A stretch of 64,000 nt of DNA from Silene conica (GCA_029255685.2 CM055317.2:19166501-19230500); one strand, 5' to 3'. Numbered from the stretch's first letter, positions 41,471-53,400 are shown. Numbers and translations: made by a program. The notes: a model not told the origin generated them from the letters alone.

Positions 41471-41861
41471 AAATACAACCCGTAGGCACGGAAAATTCAT
41501 TAATATGGCGAATAGATAAAATAAATTAATTATTTTGAATTAATACTAAATTTTAACTTAATTTAATTATTTGTCCCGATTAAATAAAATATGGGTCCAT
41601 TCGGATTATTAAAGGAGCTATTTTGGAACCTTAAACGCGAAAATAAATACATTTGGTTCAGATTCACAAGTAAACCTATAAATGGGAATGTGATTACCAT
41701 TGTCCAACTAGGAGAATCAAAACTCTATTAATAGAGTTTTCCTCATTCATTTCATGAGTTGAAAAAATTCGTACCAAAAAAATGAGTTGAAAAAATGATA
41801 ATTACAATTTTACAAATGAGTTAGAGAAGACAAGGTACAAATACCTACAAATACAAGGCGG
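41471..41861. other. Unassigned sequence
   Basis: AT-rich, no ORF above chance. A TTTTTGAGTT-type repeat (GAGTTGAAAAAAT) occurs twice near 41756-41795. Confidence 0.45.
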
Positions 41862-42186
41862 AGCCTTTGATAATTGGTGTTGATGATCTGGATGTGCTTA
41901 AAGGGAATAATTTTAAGTTTTCAGCATCGAAACACATCTAGGAAACACAACCTCAATTAACGGGTGAATTGGTTCTTGTTCAGATTGCAAATCCGGCTAG
42001 AAGTCGAGGGGAGGACATCCTCGCTCTTTAGAGGGAGTTTGATCTTATCGTCAAGGGAACTAATGAAAAGTATGGTATGTTCAACCAGGTTGAACCAATT
42101 GTCTATCAATGCGACTTAGCAAAGGCTGCACATTATGTAATATTTTACTATTTGAGTGTTGCATGCTTAATAGAGTTGATCAAATG
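41862..42186 (+). pseudogene. Trehalose-6-phosphate synthase (class II) pseudogene, first part
   Basis: Reading from AEPLIIGVDDLDVLKG through GELVLVQIANPARSRGED to GTNEKYG and VEPIVYQCDL, this matches the glycosyltransferase-20 domain of class II TPS (GVDD-D-KG and VLVQIANPARG are typical of class II). In-frame TAG stops lie at 41938-41940 and 42028-42030. Class II TPS proteins mostly lack synthase activity and are regulatory. After SVACLIE the sequence changes to unrelated DNA. Confidence 0.86.
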
Positions 42187-42815
42187 GCCCAGCTCCCAAA
42201 AGTCCAACCCGACTCGATCGTCTTTTTTTCAAGTTTGGGCTAAACTCTGGGCCCCAAAAAAACCTAAAGCCCGATCCAAGCGGCCCATGAAAACATTTGG
42301 GCTGGATTTGGGCTAAATTCTCGGCCCAAAAAGAAGCCCAAAGACCGGCCCAATTTTAATATTTGTGTAATGTGTAGTTGTGTACAGTTGTACACCATAT
42401 AAGTAAGCAAAAAGTCAAAAACCGTTGATTATTGAGCCTACGACAAAGTTTTATGTTCATGTTATCAATATCAAGTTTGGGTTCATTTGACTTGGAATTG
42501 TAGACTAGAATTTGCTAAGACCTTGTTTCAAGCCTTTTTCAGATGTATTTTTTTTTTCAGTGTGCATTTTTTTGCCTCTTTCACGTTTTGAAGGTGTCAT
42601 CAGTCGTAACGGCCAAAAAATCCCGATCTAGCCCGAGGGCTCGTTTGAGCCCACAAGGGTTGGATTTGAGCCAAGGAAAAAGGCATGTTGACTTGGTCCG
42701 GCCAGCCCCAGCCCCAATGAATTGGCTGATTTTAACATGTAAGCCCGCCCCAAGCCTTATCGACGTCGACCCATGATCAGTTAATGCTTAACTGTTCAAA
42801 GGAGGGAATCAATTT
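42187..42815. other. GGCCCA-rich insertion in the TPS pseudogene
   Basis: Not TPS sequence. It carries many GGCCCA and TTGGGCT motifs near 42185-42350 and 42600-42770, with no recognised gene. Short ORFs are not supported. Confidence 0.5.
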
Positions 42816-43449
42816 GGGCGTTTGGTTGGGGTCTATAGGAAAGAGAAAGGGAAACAATGTTACTCTTTTCCTTTGTTAGTGTTTGTTTGACACAAACAAA
42901 GGAAATGGAACTCCGTTCCTTACCCTCAATCCATCTAATTTCTTACCTCTACCCTTTAGGTATGAGATTTCATTACCTTTGTTACCCTTCAACCACTTTC
43001 TTCACATACCACCACACTTGCGACTACCACTACACTAGTCACCACTTTCACCACCACCATGCCGCCACCGCCACCGCTGCCGCCACCTTCACCACCGCCA
43101 TGAGACTCCCACCACCACTGCTATGAGTCCCCTACCGACATCACCCCTGTCGTGACCACCGCCATGACATCTCCACCACCACCAACATGACACCCGCACC
43201 ACCATCACCGCCGTGACCACCATCGCCGCCGCCAGCACTGCCATGACACCCCCCATCGCCACCACCATCACCACCGCCAATAGATAAGTGGTTGTTTGTG
43301 GTGGTGTGTGTTAGTGGTAGGAGTGAATGTGAGTGGACCATTAATTCCTTTTTTGGTGTAACCAAACAACAAATTTAGGTAATCCTTTACGTTTCCCTCT
43401 CTTATCCTTTCTTGTATCATTTCCCTTTTCTTTTCTCTACCAAACGCCC
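42816..43449. mobile_element. hAT-like MITE inside the TPS pseudogene
   Basis: The ends are GGGCGTTTGGT and its complement ACCAAACGCCC, with further inner similarity (GGAAAGAGAAAGGGAAA against TTTCCCTTTTCTTTTC). The middle has a long CCA/ACC-rich stretch (43000-43280). No clear target duplication was found, so the class is tentative. Confidence 0.65.
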
Positions 43450-43479
43450 TATATTGTGTGCCGCCAAGCGAATCCAATT

Positions 43480-43870
43480 CTAGTCACATTGGACTATTGG
43501 ATGACAAATAGTGTTATAATTGTCTCAGGGTTTGTTGGTTGTTCACCATCACTTAGTAATCAAATAAGGGTCAACCCATGGAACGTTGAACAAACCTGCT
43601 AAATCAATGCACAAGACAATCACCATGAGTGACATGGAGACGTGAGAAGCATTTACAAGTATATAAGTTCTCATGATACTGGATATTGGGCTAGGAGTTT
43701 TGATCAGGATCTTATAAGGGCTTGCGGAGATCATTGTCCAAGAGGTGTTGTGGTATTGGGGTTTGGTTTGAGCTATGAAGTTTAGGGTTGTGACGTTGGG
43801 GTTTGCAATGATCCAAGAAATAATGTCTTCATTGTGAGTCGAAGAGATAGAGATGTGCAAAATATCATTC
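43480..43870 (+). pseudogene. Trehalose-6-phosphate synthase (class II) pseudogene, second part
   Basis: Continues with SVIIVSGFVGCSPSLS, IRVNPWNVEQ, SSHDTGYWARSFDQDLIRACGDH, GFGLSYEV and then CNDPRNNVFIVSRRDRD, matching the end of the synthase domain and the start of the phosphatase-like domain. About 100 residues (including the LDYDGT region) are missing between GFGLS and the last block, and several stops occur. Downstream to 44349 only vestiges or nothing can be seen. Confidence 0.82.
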
Positions 43871-44349
43871 TAATTTTGAGCCAAATATCGAGTTCTAACT
43901 CATTGTCAACACCCTAGAAGAATGTTATGTAACTTTGGGAGACGATGCCCGATTTGCATCATAATTGGGATAACTTGATTTCTCGATTAATGAGTCACAT
44001 TGTGAAATGATGACGATGCTTTAGTGTGATAAGTGATCTTATATGCAGAACAAAGTGATCATATATGCAGAAAAACGCTAGCTGAATAAAAACACCTAAT
44101 AAAAACCAAAAACACAACACCCGAGACAGCCACCTTGCCCAAGAAAACTAACTTCAAAAACTAACCATGCAAGTCTCGGAAAGTGTGAATACTACTATAC
44201 CTATACCGTTCCTACCATTGTTAAGCAAAATAGATAATTTTTTACATTTCAGTGAATCATTGTATACCGTGTTGGATCCTGCTGAAAATAACACATATGT
44301 CCTACTAAATAATACATTTAGCCATAACAAACTAACCTATTTTGGAAGC
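43871..44349. other. Unassigned sequence
   Basis: No gene was recognised. A small duplication (GATCATATATGCAGA, GATCTTATATGCAGA) lies at about 44031-44070. Confidence 0.45.
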
Positions 44350-44727
44350 TAAGTGCATGTTTGGCCTTGTTTATGGAAAAGAATTTTTACTTTTGTAAAG
44401 GAGTTTTTGTAAAACTAGTTCTTGATAAAATTGTTCATGTTTGGCCAAAATTTTTAAAAAACTATTTCTATCAGTTTTATCGTGTTTGGCCTAACTAGTT
44501 TCTATCAATTTTTTTGGATTTTGGGCTCAAATAACTTAAGAGCAACGTGAAAAGAGAAACAGAAGTAACAATTTGCTACTTCTGTTTCTAGGTGTTTCTA
44601 GGAGTCAGTTTTTGAATTTTTGTTTAATAAAATTAGTTTTTAGTTTTTTAAAAAGTAGTGTTTGACCCAGCTTCTATTTCTTTAGTTGAAAAAACAGTTG
44701 AAAAGCAGGGCCAAACACGTACTAAGT
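44350..44727. mobile_element. MITE, TAAGTGCATGTTTGGCC termini
   Basis: The left end TAAGTGCATGTTTGGCC and the right end GGCCAAACACGTACTAA are imperfect inverted copies, with internal TTGGCC repeats. 378 bp, no coding. No convincing flanking duplication, so the superfamily (hAT or Harbinger) is not decided. Confidence 0.6.
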
Positions 44728-45089
44728 CATGCTGAAAACATTTACCAGGCCAATCAATTTTCGTTTTTTAAAGAACAATCGTTTAATCTAAATGAAGGCA
44801 ATTTTTGGGTAGACAAATTAAATTGACCAATTACTATTTAAGGTGGAACCAGTTAAGTAACACTTACAAAACAACTGAGGATCTAAATAAATCAAACTTA
44901 AGAACTTCAGACTTCAGACCAACAAATGCGTTAACAATGAGTTTTATTGCTTAACATGTAGACAATGTTTTTAATTCACACTTGTACTACTATCTCAAAG
45001 ACCTGCAGATTATGTATGACACTACATTGTATATGCAGTAAGTGTAAGAATTATTATTTAATTCTTTAATATGTGAACCTAACTACTGA
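44728..45089. other. Unassigned AT-rich sequence
   Basis: No gene, repeat or RNA feature was recognised between the MITE and the copia F LTR. Confidence 0.5.
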
Positions 45090-45462
45090 TGTCGGTCGCC
45101 CTAATTAGAAACAATTAATTATAATATTTCGTGTTTTTTAATAAGAGTAATAGAATAAGTGGATTAGGGTTAATGTTTACAGGCCATTAACATATTAGGC
45201 CCACCTATCTATTTAAGCCCCTTCTGCCACCTATATATAAAGCTACACTTGTTTATAGTTTTAACCTAATATTTCATCAAAAGAAAACACACAGTAAAGG
45301 AATTCAGAATTAGGGAATACGGAAGGCAGGAGAAGGCAAAACATCAGGGTTACATCTTCTAATTGCTCTCAACGAATCCCCTCACCAAACCTAATGGTTG
45401 CTTCATGTATGTATCTATCAGTAATTATCACTACAATCAAGATCCTCTAATTTTAGTTTACA
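45090..45462 (+). repeat. Element F 5' LTR
   Basis: TGTCGGTCGCCC to AGTTTACA, 373 bp, with a TATATATAAAG box near 45232. It is defined by the primer site that follows, not by a partner copy, so the left border is inferred. Confidence 0.65.
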
Positions 45463-45465
45463 TGC

Positions 45466-45476
45466 GGTATCAGAGC
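45466..45476 (+). promoter_or_regulatory. Element F primer binding site
   Basis: GGTATCAGAGC, the initiator methionine tRNA complement with the first T changed to C context (TGCGGTATCAGAGC), directly inside the LTR. Confidence 0.85.
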
Positions 45477-45719
45477 AGGATTATTATTGTAGTTATAGTT
45501 CTGATTAATGTTTTAATTATGTCTTTTGAATGAAATTAAAGTTAATGAAGTTATTATTTTCATCCATGGTTGATTATATATATCTTTGATTATGACTGTT
45601 TTCCGCTGCTCTATTCGAATTATTTCGATTTATATGTTTGATTATGATTATCGCTTCATCCTTATTTAATTATTTCAATTCGTATGATGTTTTGTCTGGT
45701 TGCGTTTCATATGTCGCTT

Positions 45720-45805
45720 GAAGAGTACTCGATCGAGTATCATGTCTCACTCGATCGTGGTTTATTTTCTCGATCGAGCTAATGTTTCACTCGACCGAAG
45801 ATCTC
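45720..45805. repeat. CTCGATCGAG palindromes in element F leader
   Basis: Four copies or near copies (TACTCGATCGAGTA, CACTCGATCGTGG, CTCGATCGAGC, CACTCGACCGAAG) in 85 bp, in the leader between primer site and gag. This is the same position as the array in element C, although F belongs to a different copia family. Confidence 0.88.
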
Positions 45806-46141
45806 CCGCATGAATAGTTTCATTCTCGCATTATAATTTATTGTATCTCCTACTTGTTTATGTATGCTCATATGATATTAATGTTATTATACCTAAAATA
45901 AATAAAAATCATCATATTATTGTTGCAAGCATACACTCTGATTATGTATATATGTGGTATTTTTAGCAATTGAAAGAGACCTTCGCATTATGGCAAGTTG
46001 AAATTCACTACAGTGATTTCATCTAGTACGCGATTAAATCTCATAATGGAAACACATTGGATATTCGCATTAGGTTGAGGATCACCAAAGTAGACTCAAT
46101 TATGTAGTGAATATCCGACTAAGCATCTAATGTGGTAAAGT

Positions 46142-46281
46142 AACTTGTATTAAGGTTTTACCCACAGGTAACCTGACATTAAAATGAAACACCCATTAAA
46201 GAGAGCAAATTAACTTGTATTAAGGTTTTACCCACAGGTAACCTGACATTAAAGTGAGACGCTCATTAAGAAGAGTATACC
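46142..46281 (+). repeat. 70-bp tandem duplication in element F leader
   Basis: AACTTGTATTAAGGTTTTACC and the following 50 bases occur twice head to tail. Non-coding. The rest of the leader (45477-46413) has no other feature besides the palindromes. Confidence 0.9.
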
Positions 46282-46413
46282 AGATTATGTAATTAAGCAT
46301 GTGTAGGTTGTCCACATATACTATGCTTGCTTGATGAATGCTTATGAGTTACTCATTTAAGTTTCAAGTCTTAGTCATGATTGATATTGTGTGTTAAACT
46401 CAAAGCCTAAGTT

Positions 46414-47345
46414 TTGAGCATTGTTCATAATGCAGTACCGTTGCAAAGCTCTCTTAATAACTGTGTCCAAGCAATTCCACAACTTGATGATACTAATTAC
46501 TCAGAATGGAAAGAGCATCTCGAGTTTTATGTAGGGATTCTTGACCTTGATCGAGTGCCTACTGGGTCAGCTCCAACTAAACCAGCCTCTGATGCGAGTA
46601 AAGAAGTACTTGAAGAATATAACTGGTGGAAGAAATCTAATAGTCTTTGCCTAAAGTTTTTACGCCTTACCATTGCGCCAAACATTAAGTCCTCCATTTC
46701 GGAGACAGGCTGTGACACATCCAGTAAGTACATGGAAATAATTAGGGAACGCTTTCAGACCACCAATAAAGCGGTAGCTGGAAGGCTTATGTTTGAACTT
46801 ACCACTGCTAAGTATAATGAGGGTGTAACCACCATGCAGCAGCATGTGCTACACATGACGAATCTAGCTACTAAGTTGGGAAAACTGGGCATGAAAGTTG
46901 AGGACTCGTTCCTTGCCCAGTTTATCATCAACTCTTTGCCTGACAAGTTTGATGTCTTTCATCTCTATTACAACACTGTTAAAGAAATTTGGAGTGTTAA
47001 TGAATTGACCAATAAACTGGTTTAGGAAGCAGCAAGGATCAAACAAAAAAATAAGGTTGATGCCTCAAGTAAGAATAATGGCTTATCCCAGGCACACCAT
47101 ATGCATCATGTAAGTAGGAAATCAAAATGTAAGTTTGGAAACAGAAAAGGGCATGAACTCTGGCCCTTCTAATAAGCCATCTACATCTGGCTTAAAGAAG
47201 GATATTAAGAAGCAGGAAAATTGTTTTTCTGTAAGAAACCTGGGCACTTTCAGATTAACTGCATAAAACGTAAGAATTAGTTCGAAAAGAAGGGTAAACA
47301 TTTGGCTTTAGTATGTTTTGAATCAAATTATGTTGAAGTTCCTTC
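46414..47345 (+). pseudogene. Element F gag and zinc knuckle
   Basis: 203 intact codons of copia gag (NYSEWKEHLEFYVG, RLMFELTTAKYNEG, FIINSLPDKFDVFH), then a stop at 47023-47025. The reading continues past several stops to a zinc knuckle near 47220 (CKKPGHFQINC). The first listed Met is plausible, just after the leader. Confidence 0.85.
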
Positions 47346-47505
47346 TAATACATGGTGACTAGATACAGGCTCTAATGTACATGTTTCAAATTCCTTGCAG
47401 GGATTCCTTATGACAAGAACTATAAAGCCAAATGAGGCCTCCTTATACATGGGGAATAAAGATAAAGCCTCCGTAGAAGCCATTGGAAGTTTTAGCTTGA
47501 ATTAA
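47346..47505 (+). pseudogene. Element F protease fragment
   Basis: LDTGSNVHVS is the copia aspartic protease motif, preceded by a stop in place of a residue just before LDTG. The solo LTR cuts the protease domain at 47506. Confidence 0.8.
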
Positions 47506-48753
47506 TGATGGAAATTAGGTCATACCAACTTAACCATGAAATTAGTCTTACTAATTATATTGACAAAATTAACTCATTAATTTATATGATCTTGTGCATG
47601 CAATAAAACTTGCGGAAATATAAAGAAAGAATCCTTACATTCGGTCCGAGAATGCTAAGGTTGATCCTCCACGGAGCAACCGACGTAGATTGCCTCCTTC
47701 AAATTGCACCCAAGACTTACCCTTAACCAACCGAGATGGACACGGACTAGGTGTGCAAAACGGTTTTACCTTAAAATCGTAAACTAATATCTTTTATTAT
47801 TAGTCTACAAAATACAACTATTGTAGTATAAATATTATGTGAATAATATTTTAAGAGGTTTTGTATTTTAATTCTTACACTTAGAAAATATTAAGCATGA
47901 TCTATGGAATGAATGTGTGAGCAAGTCATATATATGGGAGGAGTGTGGTGAGTGTGGTGTGTGAACCTTGCTTGGCAAGGCCAATTTAGATGCCTTTTGT
48001 CTTTACATAAGGTTAGCGTTGCATGCCTACTATTAGGCATCTTACCTCTCTAATGATTGTGTTTTTGTCCACTAATTTAAACAAATTAGTCTTTCTTACA
48101 TACACAATCACACGCCACTTTAGGGTGTAAAATGGTCTTTCATTTTACAATTTGTAATTTGTACAATTGTGTAATATGTAACATCTTATGTGACATAATT
48201 AAATTGTATTAGTTTAAAATATATTTATCTTATAAATATTATTTCTAACTTAATTAAATCATATTTAACAAATTAATCTAGTAATTCGTAATTACCGTCC
48301 CAATATATGGTTATTATAATAATCGTCGATACGATATACAACGTTTGTTATAACCACGAACCATTCATATTCTAATTTCGATATTTCAAAATTATCGATT
48401 AATATTTGACAATTGACACAATTCAATTTCAAATATAATTCTTACATTAAGATTCAACCTCCGATTTCTCGATATTTGATTTTAAGGAATTTGATCAATT
48501 CGTATCGCGTACTATTGATCAACATATGTGTTAAGGGGATTATCCTATAGGGGTGACCTAAAGGGATCAACTGACCACCACCGTCATACGACAGTAATAT
48601 CAAACTCTAGTCAGCCAATCATTACCGATTAATGTTGGTCAGTTGACTATATATAATATCGGATCATCCCTTGCATATTCATTTCATAAGATTTTGACAA
48701 TGATTATTATCATTGAAGTGATCGCACTATTGTTGATGACACATTTCCCAACA
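47506..48753 (-). mobile_element. Solo LTR in element F protease, TSD ATTAA
   Basis: 1,248 bp, TGATGGAAATTAGG to CATTTCCCAACA (TG...CA). ATTAA is on both sides (47501-47505 and 48754-48758). On the minus strand it starts TGTTGGGAAATG, like the C/D/E LTRs. Its core at 48541-48660 (CCTATAGGGGTGACCTA, GGTCAGTTGA) resembles the C/D/E core, so it is a distant relative. No internal sequence is present. Confidence 0.92.
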
Positions 48754-49854
48754 ATTAAGCACTGGATTTAAGTTGAATTTAAAGGATACACTTTATGTTC
48801 CCTCCTTCGGACGCAATTTAATTTCAGTTTCTAAGTTATATAATGATGGTTTTAAATTAAGTTTTGGACAAGGTTGTTTCAGTATGCTTCGAGCAATGCT
48901 TTTGTTGGTTCTGGGATTTTGGAAAACGGATTGTATCGAATTTGTTTAGATAAATTGTTTTCAGAATCTCTTTGTGTTTCTCATAATGTTTCCTTGCATA
49001 ATAATGTTAGTTCAAAACGTGGAAGGTCTAATGAAAGTTCCTCCTTCTTATGGCATTAACGTTTGGCTCATATTTCAAGAGAAAGAATGAGCATGTTGGT
49101 TAAACACTATACTACCTTCTCTTAATTTTACGGATTTTTGGACGTGTGTGGAATGTATTATGGGTAAGCAAACCAAACACACCAAGAAAGGGTCCACAAG
49201 AAGCATTGTTCTTTTAGAAATTATACATACAGAAATATGCGGTCCATTCGATGTTTCGTCCATGAGCGGAGAGAAATATTTCATCACTTTCATCGACGAT
49301 TATTCATGTTATTGTTATCTTTAACTTTTGCATGAAAAATCTCAAATCAGTGAACGCTTTAGAGGTTTACATTAAGGAGGTGGAAATACAATTAGGAAAG
49401 AAATTAAAAATCGTCAGATTAGACAATGGTGGTGAGTATTATGGCAAATACGATGAATCACGACAACATCCTGGTCCTTTTGCTAAACTCCTTGAAAGTT
49501 TGGGTATTGTCCCTCAATACACAACTGCTGGTTCCCCATGGATGAATGATGGTGCTGAGAGGCGTAATCGAACCCTATTAGAGGCTGTGAGGACAATGAT
49601 AAGTAATACCAATTTGCCCTTGAAGTTGTGGATGCATGCCCTAATGAGTGATGTGTATGTTGGAAACCGAGTTCCAAGTAAGGCAGTTTCAAAGACACCA
49701 TTTGAACTGTGGAAAGGGATGCCCAGTAGAGGCACACATTTAAAATCCACATGAAAAAAAGCTTGATCCTTGAACCATTAGTGGGTTCTTTATCGGCTAC
49801 TCGGAAAAGTCCAAAGGGTATAGGTTTTAATGTCCTACACACAAAACTAGAATT
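48754..49854 (+). pseudogene. Element F protease end, pre-integrase and integrase
   Basis: KDTLYVPSFGRNLISVSKL ends the protease. A pre-integrase remnant (WH-RLAHISRERM) and GKQTKHTKKGSTR follow. Integrase has EICGPF, FITFIDDYS, RLDNGGEYYGKYDESRQHPG (second Asp) and GSPWMNDGAERRNRTLLEAVRTM (catalytic Glu). Stops and frame shifts occur at about 49058, 49124, 49323 and 49752. Confidence 0.86.
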
Positions 49855-51343
49855 GTGAAAACCGAAAATGCCAAATTCGTTGAGAATTGCGAAGTTAGTG
49901 GGAGTGATCAAATAAGGGACGTCGTCATCAGTGAAGTTAGGGTTGCAATTCCAGTCCCTTTGCCCTTAATTTCTATTAATGAGGTACCACATAATGAAAA
50001 TGTTGACTCAGCCAATGTTGTGGAACCTAATGTCGATGACCCTCCACTCCAGAATGATAACATCGCCACTGAAGTTGTTGATATAATACCTGAAATAACA
50101 TTAAGAAGGTCCACAAGACCTAGAAGGTCAACTATTCCAGATGACTGTGAAGTATATCTACAACAATGTGAATTAGACATTAGTATAGATAATGATTCCG
50201 TTACGTTTTCACAAGCTATATAAATAGTAGTGATTCCGCTAAATGGATTAATGCCATGAAAGAAGAGATGGAGTCTGTAGCTAAGAATGAAGTCTGGGAG
50301 TTGGTCAATTTACCAATAGGTCATAAGGTTGTCGGCTGCAAGTGTGTCTTTAAGACCAAGCGCGACTCCTTAGGTAATATTGAACGACATAAAGCCAGAT
50401 TAGTAGCTAAAGGCTTTAATAAAAAAGAAGGCATTGATTATAATGAAACCTTCTCTCCAGTTTCAAAGAAGGATTCCTTACGGATCATACTAGCTTTAGT
50501 AGCTCATTTTGACTTAGAGTACATCAAATGGATGTGAAAATGACCTTTTTAAATGGGAGTTTGGAAGAAGAAGTCTACATGGGTCAACCTAAAGGCTTTT
50601 TTATTGATGGCAAAGAGGACAAGGTCTATATATTACAGAAGTCCGTTTATGGACTTAAGCAAGCTTCTCGGCAATGGTATATTAAGTTCCATAGTACCAT
50701 TACCTCCTTTGGGTTTCAAGAAAACACTACTGTTGATCAGTGTATCTACCTGAATATTAGTAGGAGTAAGTTTGCATTTTTGGTCTTATATGTTAATGAC
50801 ATACTTATCGCGAGCAGTGATTTGGGACTATCACGTCAAACTAAAGATTTCCTATCAAGCAACTTTGGGATAAAAGATATGAGAGGGGCGTCCTATGTGA
50901 TAGGGATGGAAATATCTCGAGACAGATCACAAAGGACATTAGGGTTGTCTCAGAAAGCCTATATCATGAAGGTCTTGGAAAGATTTAACATGGTAAAATG
51001 TAATCCCAATGATGTTCCTATTCAGAAAGGGGATAAGTTCAGCTTAAGTATGTGCCCTAAGACCGAACTAGAACGAAATGCCATGAAAAACTTTCCTTAT
51101 GCATCTCTGGTTAGAAGCTTAATGTCTGCTCAGGTCTGTACAAGACCTGACATAAGTTTTGCAGTGGGTATGTTGGGTCGATATCAGTCCATTCATGGAA
51201 TGGTTCATTGGAATGCGGCTAAGAAAGTCTTAAGGTACTTAAAGGGAACGATGAACAAAATGCTCACTTATAGACATACTGATCAGCTCGAGGTTATTGG
51301 GTATGCTAAATCAGATTTTGGAGGATGCGTGGACTCAAGATAA
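49855..51343 (+). pseudogene. Element F reverse transcriptase
   Basis: An acidic linker with RRSTRPRRSTIPDD is followed by RT: NEVWELVNLPIGHKVVGCK, HKARLVAKGFNKKEG, MDVKMTFLNGSLEEEV, SVYGLKQASRQWY. The catalytic YVDD reads YVND near 50790 (LYVNDILIA), so the first Asp of the pair is Asn and the enzyme would be inactive. A frame change lies near 50530. Confidence 0.9.
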
Positions 51344-51749
51344 AGCACTTTTGGTTAAGTGTTTGCTTTACTGGAGGAGCAATCTCCTGGAAGAGTGCTA
51401 AACAAACAATCATCGCCTCATCCACCATGGAAGCTGAATTTGTAGCATGCTTTGAGGGTACTATCCAAGCCTTATGGTTGTGGAATTTTCTTTCAGGGCT
51501 CAGCATTACGAAATCTGTCGTAAGACCGCTAAAAATTTACTGTGATAATGCCGCAGCCGTCTTGTTTTCGAAGAATGATAGATACTCTAAAGGTATAAAG
51601 CACATGGAAATGAAACACCTATCAGTTAAGGAGGAAGTTCGGAAAAACACTGTGTCAATTGAGCAAATCATGACTAGTGCTAATATAACAGATCCTTTAA
51701 CCAAGGGATTACCTCCAAAGACATTTTTGAAGCATGCTACTGATATGGG
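51325..51749 (+). pseudogene. Element F RNase H
   Basis: FTGGAISWKSAKQTIIASSTMEAEFVA, LKIYCDNAAAVLFSKND, HMEMKHLSVKEEV and ITDPLTKGL are the copia RNase H blocks. It is out of frame with the RT (a one-base shift near 51330). The frame runs on into block G and gives spurious residues after DMGV. Confidence 0.88.
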
Positions 51750-53135
51750 TGTAATACTCCGTATTTTTTTTATTTCGTTTTATTTATTTATCTTGATTTT
51801 TATTGGATGTCGATGTCGATGGGTTATAATAAAAGCGATATAATATTTGTGGACAAGGTGTTTTCGTGTTGTATTTAAAGTCGTGTGGGCGAATATTTAA
51901 CAAAACCGTATTTGAATTAAGTTGTTTACGTATTGGGATGTGTAAAGGGCCGACCCATACACGAAGAATACCCATCTATGGGCCTAGGGTTGCGTGCCAA
52001 GTAAGTCCCATCACACGTTTTATCTAGTATATCAGAATTTCAGAACACTCCCCTCCCTCCCGCCTTATATATACCATGATCTGACCTACTTTTACCCTAA
52101 ACGACACACAACATACACACCAATACGACAGCCGCCACATCAGAGAGTAATAAGGAGTGGTTCACACGGTGGTTAGGGTGGTCTAGGGCTCCTCGATCTC
52201 GCTGATAATAGGGTATGTGCAACCATACTCTGTTTTCTTTCCTGTTTTCGTGTTTTGCTCTAGATTTTAATCTCGTTTGTAATTACATCACATGTTCATA
52301 ATCTCGTGTCTTAGTAATTCTATAATCTGTGTTATGCAAGTTATATGTTTCAACCATTATCATGACGTCTTTACTCTTTTAAGATCTTTGTTATGGGGTT
52401 TCGTTTCTGGGTTGTTGAATCGTGTAGTGTCTTCGAAAACAGAGTTTATGAACGGGGGTTTTTATAATTTAATTCGACCTATCTTCTGTCAGTTTACATT
52501 CTGGGTTTTGGCGTGGGGGTATTGGTTGTTGTATAGGGAGTCGATAGGTGGTGGTTGTGGCCGGTCGTAACACCTCACGGTGGTAGTCTGGTGGTTAGAA
52601 TGTAGGAGGTCTGTAAGGTAGATCAGAATAGGCGTGTGGGTTAGGGTTTTGAATCTGTTGGTACGACTTGTGGTTGTAGTGGCCACGACTGACACCTGTA
52701 CAAACGGAACCACCATGGACCAGAGGTAGGTCTGGTGGTGTCGTAAGTAGAGGTGGTGGTTACTGGTGATGTCGATGGGGAGGTTTTGTCACGGTGGTCC
52801 ATGGTCAGTCTGGTTGTGGTTTCCTTTCAGGTACGCGGTCAGGTTTCTGGTGGTGTTTTTGACGGCTGTGGTCGTGGCAGGTACCCACTGACCTCCTCCC
52901 TGGAACCACCGTGGCTCAGTGGCGAGCCTGGTGGCGCCAGTGGGGAGGCCAGCGGTGGCAGCAGGTGTTGGGAAGAGTGTTTGATAGGGCTGTCGGTAGT
53001 GGGTTCGCGGTTTTGGGCTGTTACGTATGTATCTTGTGAATACGTGTTAAACGTGGAGTAAGTTTGGGTGTTGGCCTGATTTTGGTAATAGTAATATTTC
53101 CTTAATTGATAATGTATTTAACTTTTATGGGGAAA

Positions 53136-53175
<40 letters not shown>

Positions 53176-53400
53176 TTATTATTGTTATTATTAAGACTTG
53201 GTAGTTTGATGCTAATAGTGTTATATGTAGTCTTAATCATGTGTTAATATTTATCAGGATGGTTACTAACAATAAGTTATATTGTGATTTATAATAATTA
53301 TCTATGTGTTGGGACATGATAATAATCGTCGGTCGAGTTTATGCTATTTATAGTAAGCCTAAAATAGTAAGTTATAATTAGTATGTAATAATTGTATTTT
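51750..53400 (+). mobile_element. LTR-like insertion G in element F, possible TSD ATGGG
   Basis: It begins TGTAATACTCCGTATTTTT, a gypsy-LTR-like start, right after ATGGG (51745-51749). ATGGG recurs at 53401-53405. The right end is TGTATTTT, not CA, so the border is uncertain. It holds a TATATATACC box near 52068, GT- and GGTGG-rich sequence at 52530-52990 and an (ATT)n tract at 53139-53175. No gag-pol. The ORF at 52753-53061 is composition-driven. Confidence 0.45.

Noticed and set aside
43089..43365. Gly/Val-rich ORFs on the minus strand
   Set aside because: Products of the CCA/ACC-rich centre of the hAT-like MITE; no coding signature.
49908..50180. Antisense Ser/Thr-rich ORFs over the element F linker
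   Set aside because: Shadows of the pol linker on the opposite strand.
52753..53061. 102-codon ORF in block G
   Set aside because: GGTGG-rich composition; no recognised domain.
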